Of a stretch of 12,057 nucleotides of DNA, positions 1 to 6,460 are shown one piece after another. The stretch comes from Desulfobacterales bacterium (GTDB taxonomy: Bacteria > Desulfobacterota > Desulfobacteria > Desulfobacterales > C00003106). Below the pieces are notes generated by a model. It saw only the letters and a list, made by a program, of their open reading frames with translations, was not told where the DNA came from and did no database searches. The position numbers and the translations under genes are program-made. How positions within the stretch are numbered: the first letter of the stretch is position 1; every line of letters begins with the position of its first letter. The DNA is taken from positions 1-12,057 of the forward strand of contig JAUVFC010000027.1 of the NCBI GenBank assembly GCA_030594505.1. Direction: 5' to 3'.

Positions 1-7
1 ATGATTG

Positions 8-76
8 AAGATTGTCGATTGAAGATTGACTATTGAACTGTCTTTCACAAATCATCAATCTTCAATCGACAATCTT
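8..76. repeat. Perfect 22-bp inverted repeat
   Basis: Arms at 8-29 and 55-76 are exact reverse complements, with a 25-base loop between. The arms are built from short ATTGAAGATTG / CAATCTTCAAT units. The 16 bases at 51-66 recur exactly at 187-202, just before kdsC, so the repeat is part of a larger composite structure covering about 1-202. No protein is encoded here. The type resembles short palindromic repeats that are abundant in Desulfobacterota genomes (general recollection, not a search). Confidence 0.8.
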
Positions 77-178
77 GATGGCGTCGTAAAAAGTCCCCAA
101 TTCGCCCGATTGGTCACTTGATAAATGACAGATGATAAGACCAAAATAGGCTCATCAGGAACTTTTTACGAGTCCATC
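77..178. repeat. GTAAAAAGT palindromic element, copy 1 (long loop)
   Basis: The arm at 77-95 contains GATGGCGTCGTAAAAAGTC. Its near reverse complement at 160-178 contains ACTTTTTACGAGTCCATC. The arms match at 16 of 19 positions and enclose about 64 bases. The arm is clearly related to the tight hairpin after ptsN (5474-5523), so at least two copies of one family lie in the window. The long interior might hold a degenerate insert or a nonautonomous mobile element, but no coding capacity is visible in it. Confidence 0.7.
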
Positions 179-223
179 AATCATCAATCATCAATCTTCA
201 ATGGATTCAACGGATTACTGCCT

Positions 224-745
224 ATGAAAGAAGCGCTGAAGAAAATTAAGCTCCTCCTTCTTGATGTTGACGGGGTCCTTACTGACGGAAAGATAATTTA
301 TGACGATCAAGGTCTTGAAACCAAATTTTTTAACGTCAAAGATGGAGTTGGTATCCGACTCCTCATCGAGTGTGGGTTGGAAGTAGGGATTATCACCGGG
401 CGGGTCTCTCGGGTAGTTCAACACCGATGCGCCAACCTGGGGATCAAAAAGGTCTATCAGGGGGTATCAAACAAGGTAGCGACATACAAAAAAATTATCG
501 AAGAATGTGCCCTTTCAGAAGAAGAGGTGGCTTATATGGGGGATGATTTGCCCGATCTTCCCTTGTTTGATCTCGTAGGAGTTCCTATAGCTGTTGCTGA
601 CGCCCATGAACTGGTCAGAAAAAAGGCCCGTATAGTTACTCGGGCCGAGGGGGGACAGGGCGCGGTTCGCGAGATATGTGAAATGCTTCTCAAGGCACAT
701 GAGTTGTGGGATAAAGCTATAGCCTTTTTTTATCATAATACATGA
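224..745 (+). CDS. kdsC: 3-deoxy-D-manno-octulosonate 8-phosphate phosphatase (KdsC, HAD family)
   Basis: KdsC removes phosphate from KDO-8-phosphate to give KDO for the LPS inner core, in the cytoplasm. The 173-residue product has HAD motif I as DVDGVLTDG at 14-22 (nucleophile D14, acid/base D16), motif II around IITGR (T58), a lysine at K84, and motif III GDDLPDL at 106-112 with D107 and D108. It lacks a cap domain, as expected for the tetrameric C0 class, and the length is typical. An in-frame ATG at 125 would add 33 residues, but these are translated from the repeat at 77-202 and resemble nothing in the family. The ATG at 224 is therefore preferred, although its ribosome-binding site is weak. 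It lies directly upstream of the lpt genes, as in other proteobacteria. The repeat reaches within about 20 bases of the start and may have displaced the original leader. Confidence 0.93.
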   Translation: MKEALKKIKLLLLDVDGVLTDGKIIYDDQGLETKFFNVKDGVGIRLLIECGLEVGIITGRVSRVVQHRCANLGIKKVYQGVSNKVATYKKIIEECALSEEEVAYMGDDLPDLPLFDLVGVPIAVADAHELVRKKARIVTRAEGGQGAVREICEMLLKAHELWDKAIAFFYHNT

Positions 746-808
746 TTATTGGTATCCGTGATCGATTATCCATCAAAATATAAAGAGGATACGATTACTG
801 TTTGTTCC

Positions 809-837
809 TTTACTGTTGTGACGGGGCATGTTATATT
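809..837 (+). promoter_or_regulatory. Candidate sigma-70-type promoter for the lpt-rpoN block
   Basis: TTTACT at 809-814 (4 of 6 to TTGACA) and TATATT at 832-837 (5 of 6 to TATAAT) are separated by 17 bases in an AT-rich stretch between kdsC and lptC. If it is real, the transcript carries a leader of roughly 220 bases that contains the repeat at 866-1056. This rests on consensus resemblance only. Confidence 0.3.
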
Positions 838-865
838 TAAATTAATTCATGACTGATGGCCCAAA

Positions 866-1056
866 GGGAATAGTAAGGAGTAGGCAGTAAGGAGGACAGA
901 GGATAGAGAATAGAGAACAGAGGATAGAGAACAGTAAAATCATGAAGCTGGGAAGGTGCGATGGTGTGAAGGTGTGAGTTTTCCCATCTTCGCACCCTCT
1001 CAACTTCTCAACTTCTCATCTTCTGATTTCTGACATCTGTACTCTGTCTTCTGACC
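866..1056. repeat. Strand-asymmetric repeat between kdsC and lptC
   Basis: The 320-base gap 746-1065 has no gene. Most of it is a repeat whose left half is purine-rich and whose right half is pyrimidine-rich. The left half contains a 15-base direct repeat, ACAGAGGATAGAGAA, at 896-910 and 917-931. The right half contains repeated CAACTTCT / TTCTGA units. A 9-bp stem pairs GGTGTGAAG (963-971) with CTTCGCACC (988-996), with one G-T wobble. The rest of the gap, 746-865, holds the candidate promoter and nothing else recognisable. Confidence 0.6.
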
Positions 1057-1065
1057 CAATGACAA

Positions 1066-1632
1066 ATGACGAAGGCAAAGATATTTCTGTTCATTTCTAT
1101 ATGCTTAATGGTTTTTGGTATTGTCGCGGTTTTCTTGTGGCACCGCACTGTCCAGAAGACCCCCGAGACCTTTTGGGAGTCTTTACCAAAGGATGTTGAC
1201 ATTGTACTGAATAATGTCCACCATGAATCTACGAGACACGGTCTAAAAGAATGGGCCATGGATGCCGGAAAAGCTGTTTGTCTGAATGCTGAAAACAAAA
1301 TCCTTTTTGATGATATAACAACAACTTTCTTTATGAAGGATGGCGACACCATTCTGTTGACCGGGCGAAGGGGCGTGTTGAATACTGAGACCCAGAATAT
1401 GGAGATCACAGGGAATGTTGTGGCCCGGGGGAAAGGATATGAGCTAAGAACAGAGGCTCTTTCCTATCTACATCAAAAAAGGATAATTTCTTCGACAGCC
1501 CCTTTTTTACTCGTGGGAGGCGCTATCCGGCTTGCCGGTCATGGCATGCAATTTGATTTAGATTCAGGAAGACTTAATGTGCAAGAGAAGGTCAGAGCGG
1601 ACATTGTGCTGAAGACAAGATTCGGCAGGTGA
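1066..1632 (+). CDS. lptC: LPS export system protein LptC
   Basis: LptC is the single-span inner-membrane protein that receives LPS from the LptBFG transporter and hands it to LptA. The 188-residue product has one N-terminal hydrophobic segment at about residues 5-25 with a short basic leader, then a periplasmic domain rich in short beta-strands. That domain includes the stretches GDTILLTGRRGVLNTETQNM and MEITGNVV, typical of the OstA-like beta-jellyroll fold. Length is close to that of E. coli LptC. Position between kdsC and lptA supports the call, since sequence conservation in this family is low. The start at 1066 has no evident Shine-Dalgarno sequence, because the upstream DNA is the repeat ending near 1056. 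The stop overlaps the GTG at 1629, but the next gene probably starts later. Confidence 0.87.
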   Translation: MTKAKIFLFISICLMVFGIVAVFLWHRTVQKTPETFWESLPKDVDIVLNNVHHESTRHGLKEWAMDAGKAVCLNAENKILFDDITTTFFMKDGDTILLTGRRGVLNTETQNMEITGNVVARGKGYELRTEALSYLHQKRIISSTAPFLLVGGAIRLAGHGMQFDLDSGRLNVQEKVRADIVLKTRFGR

Positions 1633-1694
1633 GTCAGGTCATAGCTCTTGGGCCAATACTGATAGTGTTTAGGAAAAGGATTTTTTTTGAGCGT

Positions 1695-2258
1695 ATGAAA
1701 TTGGAACGTCCAAGAATATTTTTAAAAGCTATATTGTTACGTTTTTTGGCTTTAGTCTTTTTGTTGGGCAATGTCGGAGTCGTCTATTCCCGGGCCGGCA
1801 CAGCCTCCTCTGTTGCCGGGGATACATCTACCGCTCCCATTCATATTGTTTCTGACAGAATGGAGACAGATAGTAAAGAAAAGTGGGTCGAATTTATTGG
1901 AAATGTTGTTGCTACACAGCAAGAGTCTGTTATTAAGGCCGAGCGCCTTAAGATTTTTTATATTTCAGATAGCGGTTCTGCCGCTGATTCTGATTCAATA
2001 AAAAAGATTATTGCCGATGGAAATGTTAAGATTGTAACCGGGACAAAGATGGCGACAGCGAATCATGCCGTGTATACGGCTGATGATCGTGTATTGGTCC
2101 TGAGAGGGAATTCAAAGGCCTGGTCGGGAGAAAATATCGTTACCGGCAACAAAATCACACTCTTTTTGGATGAAGACTGGAGCATTGTGGAAAGTGACGA
2201 CGAAGAACAGGTTGAAGTGACATTTAATCCTGAAAAAGAGAGTGGTCTTCTGAATTAA
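1695..2258 (+). CDS. lptA: LPS transport periplasmic protein LptA
   Basis: LptA forms the periplasmic filament that bridges LptC to LptD in the outer membrane and carries LPS across. The 187-residue product has a basic N-terminus and a hydrophobic stretch at about residues 10-30, read as a signal peptide ending near VYSRAG. An OstA N-type domain follows at about 48-162: IHIVSDRMETDSKEKWVEF, then GNVVATQQ, and later ADGNVKI and YTADDRVLVLRGN. The tail is acidic. An in-frame GTG at 1629 would overlap the lptC stop by four bases, but it would place 22 extra residues before the signal peptide. The ATG at 1695, with AGGAAAAGGA at 1671-1680 upstream, gives a normal secretory N-terminus and family length. 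The stop codon abuts the lptB ATG directly, so translational coupling is likely. Confidence 0.88.
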   Translation: MKLERPRIFLKAILLRFLALVFLLGNVGVVYSRAGTASSVAGDTSTAPIHIVSDRMETDSKEKWVEFIGNVVATQQESVIKAERLKIFYISDSGSAADSDSIKKIIADGNVKIVTGTKMATANHAVYTADDRVLVLRGNSKAWSGENIVTGNKITLFLDEDWSIVESDDEEQVEVTFNPEKESGLLN

Positions 2259-2981
2259 ATGGGCATGCTGTTTGTTAAAGATCTTAAAAAAGTTTATAAT
2301 AAAAAGGTCGTTGTTGACGGTGTGAGCCTCCAGGTGGAAAGCGGTCAGGTGATCGGCTTATTGGGACCGAATGGGGCCGGCAAAACGACCACATTTTACA
2401 TGATGGTGGGGTTTATTAAACCGGATGGCGGTCGGGTTTTTTTCGATGATAATGATATTACAGACAGCCCCATGTATCAAAGGGCCCGGAACGGTATCGG
2501 CTATCTGTCTCAGGAAGCCTCGGTTTTTAGGAAATTGACCGTAGAAGAAAATGTTTTAGCCATCCTGGAGACACTTCCTATACCGAGATCAGAACAACGC
2601 GTACGTTTGGCGGAACTGTTAGGTGAATTGAAGATTGATCACTTAGCCAAACAAAAGGCATATGCCCTGTCCGGAGGAGAACGCAGGAGGCTGGAGATTA
2701 CAAGGGCTTTAGTAATCTCTCCTTCATTTATTCTGTTAGATGAGCCTTTTGCGGGCGTTGATCCTTTAGCAGTAACAGATATTCAGAATATTATCGGGCA
2801 CCTCAAGTCAAAAGGGATCGGAATACTGATATCAGATCATAATGTAAGAGAAACACTCGGGGTGTGCGATAGAGCTTATATCCTTAACGAAGGGCGGGTA
2901 ATTGAATCAGGCGCTCCGGATGTTATTGCCGCAAGTCCCATTGTGAGACAGACCTATTTGGGAGAAGAGTTTAAGTTTTAA
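2259..2981 (+). CDS. lptB: LPS export ABC transporter ATP-binding protein LptB
   Basis: LptB is the cytoplasmic ATPase dimer that powers LPS extraction through LptF and LptG, which are not in this window. The 240-residue product has all ABC ATPase motifs in order: Walker A GPNGAGKTT at 36-44, Q-loop Q85, signature LSGGE at 137-141, Walker B ILLDEP at 158-163 with catalytic E162, and the switch histidine H194 in ISDHN. The stretch YLSQEASVFRKLTVEEN and the C-terminal region with YLGEEFKF are characteristic of LptB rather than of other ABC ATPases. The ATG directly follows the lptA stop with no gap. An alternative in-frame ATG lies at 2265, two codons downstream. Three bases separate this gene from rpoN. 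Confidence 0.97.
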   Translation: MGMLFVKDLKKVYNKKVVVDGVSLQVESGQVIGLLGPNGAGKTTTFYMMVGFIKPDGGRVFFDDNDITDSPMYQRARNGIGYLSQEASVFRKLTVEENVLAILETLPIPRSEQRVRLAELLGELKIDHLAKQKAYALSGGERRRLEITRALVISPSFILLDEPFAGVDPLAVTDIQNIIGHLKSKGIGILISDHNVRETLGVCDRAYILNEGRVIESGAPDVIAASPIVRQTYLGEEFKF

Positions 2982-2983
2982 CT

Positions 2984-4444
2984 ATGGCTATAGAACTTCG
3001 ACAACAATTAAGATTGACACAACAACTGGTAATGACGCCACAGTTGCAGCAGGCTATTAAACTGTTGCAATTATCACGCCTCGAGTTGTTAGATGCAATC
3101 AACGAGGAGTTACAGGAAAATCCACTTCTTGATGAGGGAGTACAGGAGGAGGCGCCTTCCGAAGCCCAATCTTCGCAAAAAGAAGATTTCTCTTCTCCTG
3201 CTGATCAATCACAGCTTTTAAAGCCGGTTACTATTGAGGAGAAAGCCAGAGACGATTTTGACTGGACGAATTACATGGGGGAATACAATACGCCCGGTCC
3301 TTCCTATTCTGGCGGGGATGAGGAACGAGACATTCCCAAATATGAAAACATATTGTCACGTCCTGAATCATTGAGTAACCATCTCAAATGGCAGTTACTC
3401 CTTTCTGATTTTACTCCGGATGAAGAAAATGTGGGCGCCCTTATCATCGGAAATCTGAATCCGGATGGCTATCTTCAGGCAGGCGTTGAGGAGATGGCAG
3501 AGATGGGAGACACTTCTCCTGATTTTGTGGAGAAAGTTTTAGTGAAAATGCAGACCTTTGACCCTGTGGGGGTTTGCGCTCGGGATCTAAAAGAATGTTT
3601 ATTGATTCAAGCAAAACACCTTGATATTACAGATCCTATCTTTTTTGCTATTATAGAAAGTCATCTGAAACACTTAGAGAACAAAAATTATAAGGTGATT
3701 GCCAAAGATCTGAACATTGGTCTGAACGATGTTATAGCTTGTGTGGATGTTATTGCCCGGATGGAACCGAAACCGGGCCGCCAGTTTAATGATGAAGAAT
3801 CGCAGTATATAAGCCCCGACATCTTTGTTTATAAGGTAGGTGACGAATTTGTCATCGTCTTAAATGACGATGGCATGCCTAAGTTAAGGATAAGCCAATT
3901 TTACAAGGATACCATCTCAAAGAGTAATGAAAATATTTCAGACAATACCAGAGAATATATACAAAACAAATTAAAATCCGCAATTTGGTTGATTCGAAGT
4001 ATCCATCAGCGCCAGCGCACCATATACAAGGTAATGGAGAGTATTGTTCGCCATCAAAGAGAATTTCTGGAAAAGGGAATCGGCAGTCTAAAGCCGATGG
4101 TTTTAAGAGACGTGGCTGAAGATATCGGAATGCACGAATCAACGATCAGTCGTGTAACGACCAATAAGTATGCCCATACCCCTCAGGGCATACTTGAATT
4201 GAAATTCTTTTTCAGCAGTTCCATTAACCGGATATATGGTGACGCGATAGCATCTGCCAGCGTAAAGGACAAAATCCGTCAAATTGTTCAATCTGAAGAT
4301 GTTGTCAGGCCATACAGCGATCGAAAGATCGTGTCGATGCTTGCTAAATCAAACATTCATATTGCACGGAGAACCGTAGCAAAATATAGAGAGGTATTGG
4401 GTGTACTTTCGTCCAGCAAACGTAAGCATTTTAAAAGAACGTAG
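2984..4444 (+). CDS. rpoN: RNA polymerase sigma-54 factor RpoN
   Basis: Sigma-54 directs RNA polymerase to -24/-12 promoters that need AAA+ activators. The 486-residue product shows all regions. Region I is a glutamine- and leucine-rich segment at about 1-50 (LRLTQQLVMTPQLQQAIKLL) that contacts activators and inhibits isomerisation. Region II is an acidic linker at about 51-120. The core-binding domain spans about 120-300. The helix-turn-helix lies at about 374-396 (VAEDIGMHESTISRVTTNKY). The RpoN box ARRTVAKYR at 461-469 is intact and reads the -24 element. The start lies 2 bases after the lptB stop with GGAGAAGAG some distance upstream. It is placed between lptB and hpf as in gamma-proteobacteria. 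The C-terminal tail is short and basic. Confidence 0.98.
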   Translation: MAIELRQQLRLTQQLVMTPQLQQAIKLLQLSRLELLDAINEELQENPLLDEGVQEEAPSEAQSSQKEDFSSPADQSQLLKPVTIEEKARDDFDWTNYMGEYNTPGPSYSGGDEERDIPKYENILSRPESLSNHLKWQLLLSDFTPDEENVGALIIGNLNPDGYLQAGVEEMAEMGDTSPDFVEKVLVKMQTFDPVGVCARDLKECLLIQAKHLDITDPIFFAIIESHLKHLENKNYKVIAKDLNIGLNDVIACVDVIARMEPKPGRQFNDEESQYISPDIFVYKVGDEFVIVLNDDGMPKLRISQFYKDTISKSNENISDNTREYIQNKLKSAIWLIRSIHQRQRTIYKVMESIVRHQREFLEKGIGSLKPMVLRDVAEDIGMHESTISRVTTNKYAHTPQGILELKFFFSSSINRIYGDAIASASVKDKIRQIVQSEDVVRPYSDRKIVSMLAKSNIHIARRTVAKYREVLGVLSSSKRKHFKRT

Positions 4445-4456
4445 GGGGTAAAAGCT

Positions 4457-4999
4457 ATGCAAATTGCTGTTACGTTTAAAAAGATAGACTCCTCTGATAC
4501 CCTGAAAAGCCATGTTCAAGATAAAATGAATCGGCTGGATAAATACTGGGATAATCCTGCCGAGGCGAACGTGGTACTATCGGTCGAGAAGTTTCGTCAC
4601 ATAGCCGAAGTTACTATTGCTGGTGACGGGTTTAAGGTGAAAGGGACCGAAGAGACCGACACTATGTATTCGGCCATAGACATGGTCATCGACAAACTGG
4701 AAAAACAGATCAAAAAGAATAAGAAACGATATAAGAAACGCAGGGCAGCTGCCCGGGCCGGATCTGAGCGTGACAGGCTGAACGCTCTGGATAAAGCGGG
4801 CTTGTCGGAAATTAAAGAACCAAGAGTTATAAAAGCAGAACAGATTGAAGTAATACCGATGGATATCGATGAAGCTATTATGCAGATGGAATTGATCAAT
4901 AATTCCTTTTTAGTTTTCAGAAACAGCAGGACGGAAAAGGTTAATGTTTTATACCGCCGAAAAGACGATAACTACGGTCTTATCGAGGCAACTCCTTGA
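4457..4999 (+). CDS. hpf: Long-form ribosome hibernation promoting factor (HPF/RaiA family)
   Basis: This protein binds the decoding centre of idle ribosomes and dimerises them into 100S particles when growth stops. The 180-residue product has an N-terminal S30AE domain at about 1-95, ending in a lysine/arginine-rich helix (KKNKKRYKKRRAAARAG). A linker follows, then a C-terminal dimerisation domain at about 120-180 with the diagnostic stretches SFLVFRNSRTEKVNVLYRR and NYGLIE. That second domain marks the long form, which makes 100S ribosomes alone. The E. coli gene at this same locus encodes the short form and needs RMF. A clear ribosome-binding site, TAGGGGGT, lies upstream of the ATG, and 12 bases separate it from rpoN. 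Some databases name the long form hpf and others raiA or yfiA. Confidence 0.95.
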   Translation: MQIAVTFKKIDSSDTLKSHVQDKMNRLDKYWDNPAEANVVLSVEKFRHIAEVTIAGDGFKVKGTEETDTMYSAIDMVIDKLEKQIKKNKKRYKKRRAAARAGSERDRLNALDKAGLSEIKEPRVIKAEQIEVIPMDIDEAIMQMELINNSFLVFRNSRTEKVNVLYRRKDDNYGLIEATP

Positions 5000-5017
5000 T
5001 AATTTTGAGTTATAAAT

Positions 5018-5476
5018 ATGAGACTACTGGATTCATTAACAAAAAAATCTATTCTTCCTGATATAGACTCCCGGGACAAAGAGGGTGTTTTGGAAGCGTT
5101 AGCCGATACCCTCAGTGAATTGTCCGGGAGGACACGGGAGGAATTGGTGCAAGTTTTAGTAGAGCGTGAAAAGCTGGGTAGTACCGGGATAGGAGATGGA
5201 ATCGCGATCCCGCATGGGAAATTGAAGACGATCGATAAGCTGCTGTTAGCCTTTGGGCGAAGTCGGCAAGGGGTAGACTTTGATGCTATGGACGGAAAAC
5301 CAACGCATCTGTTTTTTGTATTGATCACCCCTGATGGTTCGACAGGGGTCCATCTGAAAATGCTGGCGAGGATATCAAGGCTTTTGAAAGACAGCTCTTT
5401 TAAGGAACGTTTAGTGGTCGCTGATACACGAGACGATTTATATCAAATAATTAAATCAGAAGATTCGGAGTTTTGA
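5018..5476 (+). CDS. ptsN: PTS EIIA-Ntr / fructose-type IIA protein PtsN
   Basis: PtsN is a phosphoryl acceptor in the nitrogen-type PTS and regulates other proteins (in E. coli, potassium transport and phosphate signalling) instead of importing sugar. The 152-residue product is one EIIA type-2 domain. The phosphorylated histidine is H66 in GIAIPHGK, preceded by VLVEREKLGSTGIGDG, both strongly conserved in this family. LFFVLITPDGSTGVHLKMLA corresponds to the conserved strand and helix with the second histidine, H113. Its place between hpf and rapZ matches the rpoN clusters of proteobacteria. No good Shine-Dalgarno sequence precedes the ATG, which follows the hpf stop by 18 bases, so it may depend on translation of hpf. 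Its stop codon is the first three bases of the hairpin at 5474-5523. Confidence 0.95.
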   Translation: MRLLDSLTKKSILPDIDSRDKEGVLEALADTLSELSGRTREELVQVLVEREKLGSTGIGDGIAIPHGKLKTIDKLLLAFGRSRQGVDFDAMDGKPTHLFFVLITPDGSTGVHLKMLARISRLLKDSSFKERLVVADTRDDLYQIIKSEDSEF

Positions 5477-5523
5477 TGGTTTCGTAAAAAGTCGTTCACA
5501 AAAGACTTTTTGCGAAACCATCA
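5474..5523. repeat. GTAAAAAGT palindromic element, copy 2 (tight hairpin at ptsN stop)
   Basis: Arms of 20 bases at 5474-5493 and 5504-5523 pair along their whole length, with a single T-G wobble and a 10-base loop. The left arm starts TGATGGTTTCG and its first three bases are the ptsN stop codon. The arm is the same family as 77-95 / 160-178. The stem is strong enough to slow a polymerase or block 3' exonucleases, but no run of Ts follows it, so it is not a standard intrinsic terminator. It may reduce rapZ expression relative to ptsN or stabilise the upstream message. Confidence 0.85.
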
Positions 5524-5542
5524 ATTTTAGTAAGAAGATAAA

Positions 5543-5559
5543 GGGAGGGTGGAAATATA
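5543..5559 (+). promoter_or_regulatory. Ribosome-binding site and ATA start of rapZ
   Basis: GGGAGG at 5543-5548 is followed after 8 bases by ATA at 5557-5559. ATA falls exactly where RapZ proteins have their initiating methionine, before the KIVIITGLSGSGKST segment. In this frame there is no ATG, GTG or TTG between the stop at 5539-5541 and the GTG at 5641, and that GTG would delete the P-loop. The GTG at 5549 is in another frame and stops after two more codons. Confidence 0.7.
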
Positions 5560-6417
5560 AAGATCGTTATTATTACCGGACTTTCCGGATCCGGAAAAAG
5601 TACGGCAATTAAATCACTTGAAGATGTAGGCTACTTTTGCGTGGACAACCTTCCGGTCGCCCTTCTTCCCAAGTTTTTAGAATTTCAGTTGGAAAGCGGA
5701 TCAGAGATTGCGAAGATTGCATTTGTGATGGATCTTCGCGAGGAGGCCTTCCTAGTTGAATATAAGGATGTTTTATCCGGACTTCGGTCCCAGGGATACG
5801 AATTCGATATTATCTTTTTAGAAGCATCCGATGAGACGCTCCTTCGCCGGTACAGCCAGACACGACGCCAGCATCCTCTTGCAACCGGCGGCAAAACCCT
5901 TTTGGAGGGAATACGCCTGGAAAAAGAGGCGTTGGATGAGTTAAAAGAGATTGCCGATAAGGTAATCGACACCTCTACTTACAACGTACATGAATTGAAA
6001 GATGTTATTGTTGGGTATGTTCTTAAGTCAACTGCTACGGGCACAATGCATGCGCAGATCCTTTCATTTGGATACAAGTACGGGGTTCCGGACGATGCAG
6101 ACCTGATGTTCGATGTGCGGTTTCTTCCTAATCCGTATTTTATTCCGGATCTGAAAGAATTGAATGGGGAAGACCCCGCAGTTCGGAATTATGTATTACA
6201 ACGGGATGAGACCACAATCTTTTTGAAAAAATTATTTGATCTCTTTGATTATTTAATCCCTCTTTACAAGAAAGAAGGGAAATCATATCTTACTATTGCT
6301 GTTGGATGCACTGGTGGAAAACATCGCTCGGTTACTATTGGCGCTGAAATTTACAAGCATTTAGAGCAGAAAATTAATTACATATCCCTCAAACACCGGG
6401 ATATTGAGTTGGGATAG
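5557..6417 (+). CDS. rapZ: RNase adapter protein RapZ (P-loop), apparent ATA start
   Basis: In E. coli RapZ binds glucosamine-6-phosphate and the small RNA GlmZ and controls amino-sugar synthesis via RNase E. Target RNAs in this lineage are unknown. The 286-residue product has the P-loop GLSGSGKST at 8-16, then YFCVDNLPVALLPKFLE. It also has FLEASDETLLRRYSQTRRQHPL at about 88-108 (quoted as two parts, FLEASDETLLRRYS and QTRRQHPL), and the C-terminal GCTGGKHRSV at 250-259, all family signatures. Length matches E. coli RapZ (284). The first codon is ATA, placed 8 bases after GGGAGG. A GTG start at 5641 gives 258 residues but loses the nucleotide-binding loop. Either the gene uses a rare non-canonical start or the base is a sequencing error. 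The link to cell-wall precursor supply fits the LPS genes upstream. Confidence 0.93.
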   Translation: MKIVIITGLSGSGKSTAIKSLEDVGYFCVDNLPVALLPKFLEFQLESGSEIAKIAFVMDLREEAFLVEYKDVLSGLRSQGYEFDIIFLEASDETLLRRYSQTRRQHPLATGGKTLLEGIRLEKEALDELKEIADKVIDTSTYNVHELKDVIVGYVLKSTATGTMHAQILSFGYKYGVPDDADLMFDVRFLPNPYFIPDLKELNGEDPAVRNYVLQRDETTIFLKKLFDLFDYLIPLYKKEGKSYLTIAVGCTGGKHRSVTIGAEIYKHLEQKINYISLKHRDIELG

Positions 6418-6460
6418 GAGGCCCTTTGCAAAGGTTTTCAGGTCTCGACAGGAGGTCATA

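Noticed and set aside
1..202. CRISPR array suggested by repeated CATCAATC / ATTGAAGATTG units
   Set aside because: Units are short, irregular and in both orientations, with no spacers of constant length and no cas genes nearby.
4597..4899. Open frames antisense to hpf and similar ones opposite ptsN, rapZ, gap and dksA
   Set aside because: They lie fully opposite clear conserved genes, have low-complexity compositions and no ribosome-binding sites that stand out.
5474..5535. Intrinsic terminator after ptsN
   Set aside because: The stem is strong but the following bases (ATTTTAGTAAG) lack a proper T-run, and the arm recurs at 77-178, so it is better called a repeat.
5549..5560. GTG at 5549 as rapZ start
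   Set aside because: It is in a different frame and reaches TAA after two more codons.
6423..6434. Perfect 12-base palindrome CCTTTGCAAAGG at the rapZ-EIIA junction as an operator
   Set aside because: It partly resembles the GACCTTTGCA stretch near 11911 and may be a repeat remnant. There is no second copy upstream of a promoter to support an operator.
6404..6460. Upstream ATG giving a 158-residue EIIA-Man protein
   Set aside because: It overlaps the rapZ end, and its first 19 residues are unlike the family. The GTG at 6461 has a perfect AGGAGGT ahead of it and gives the normal N-terminus.
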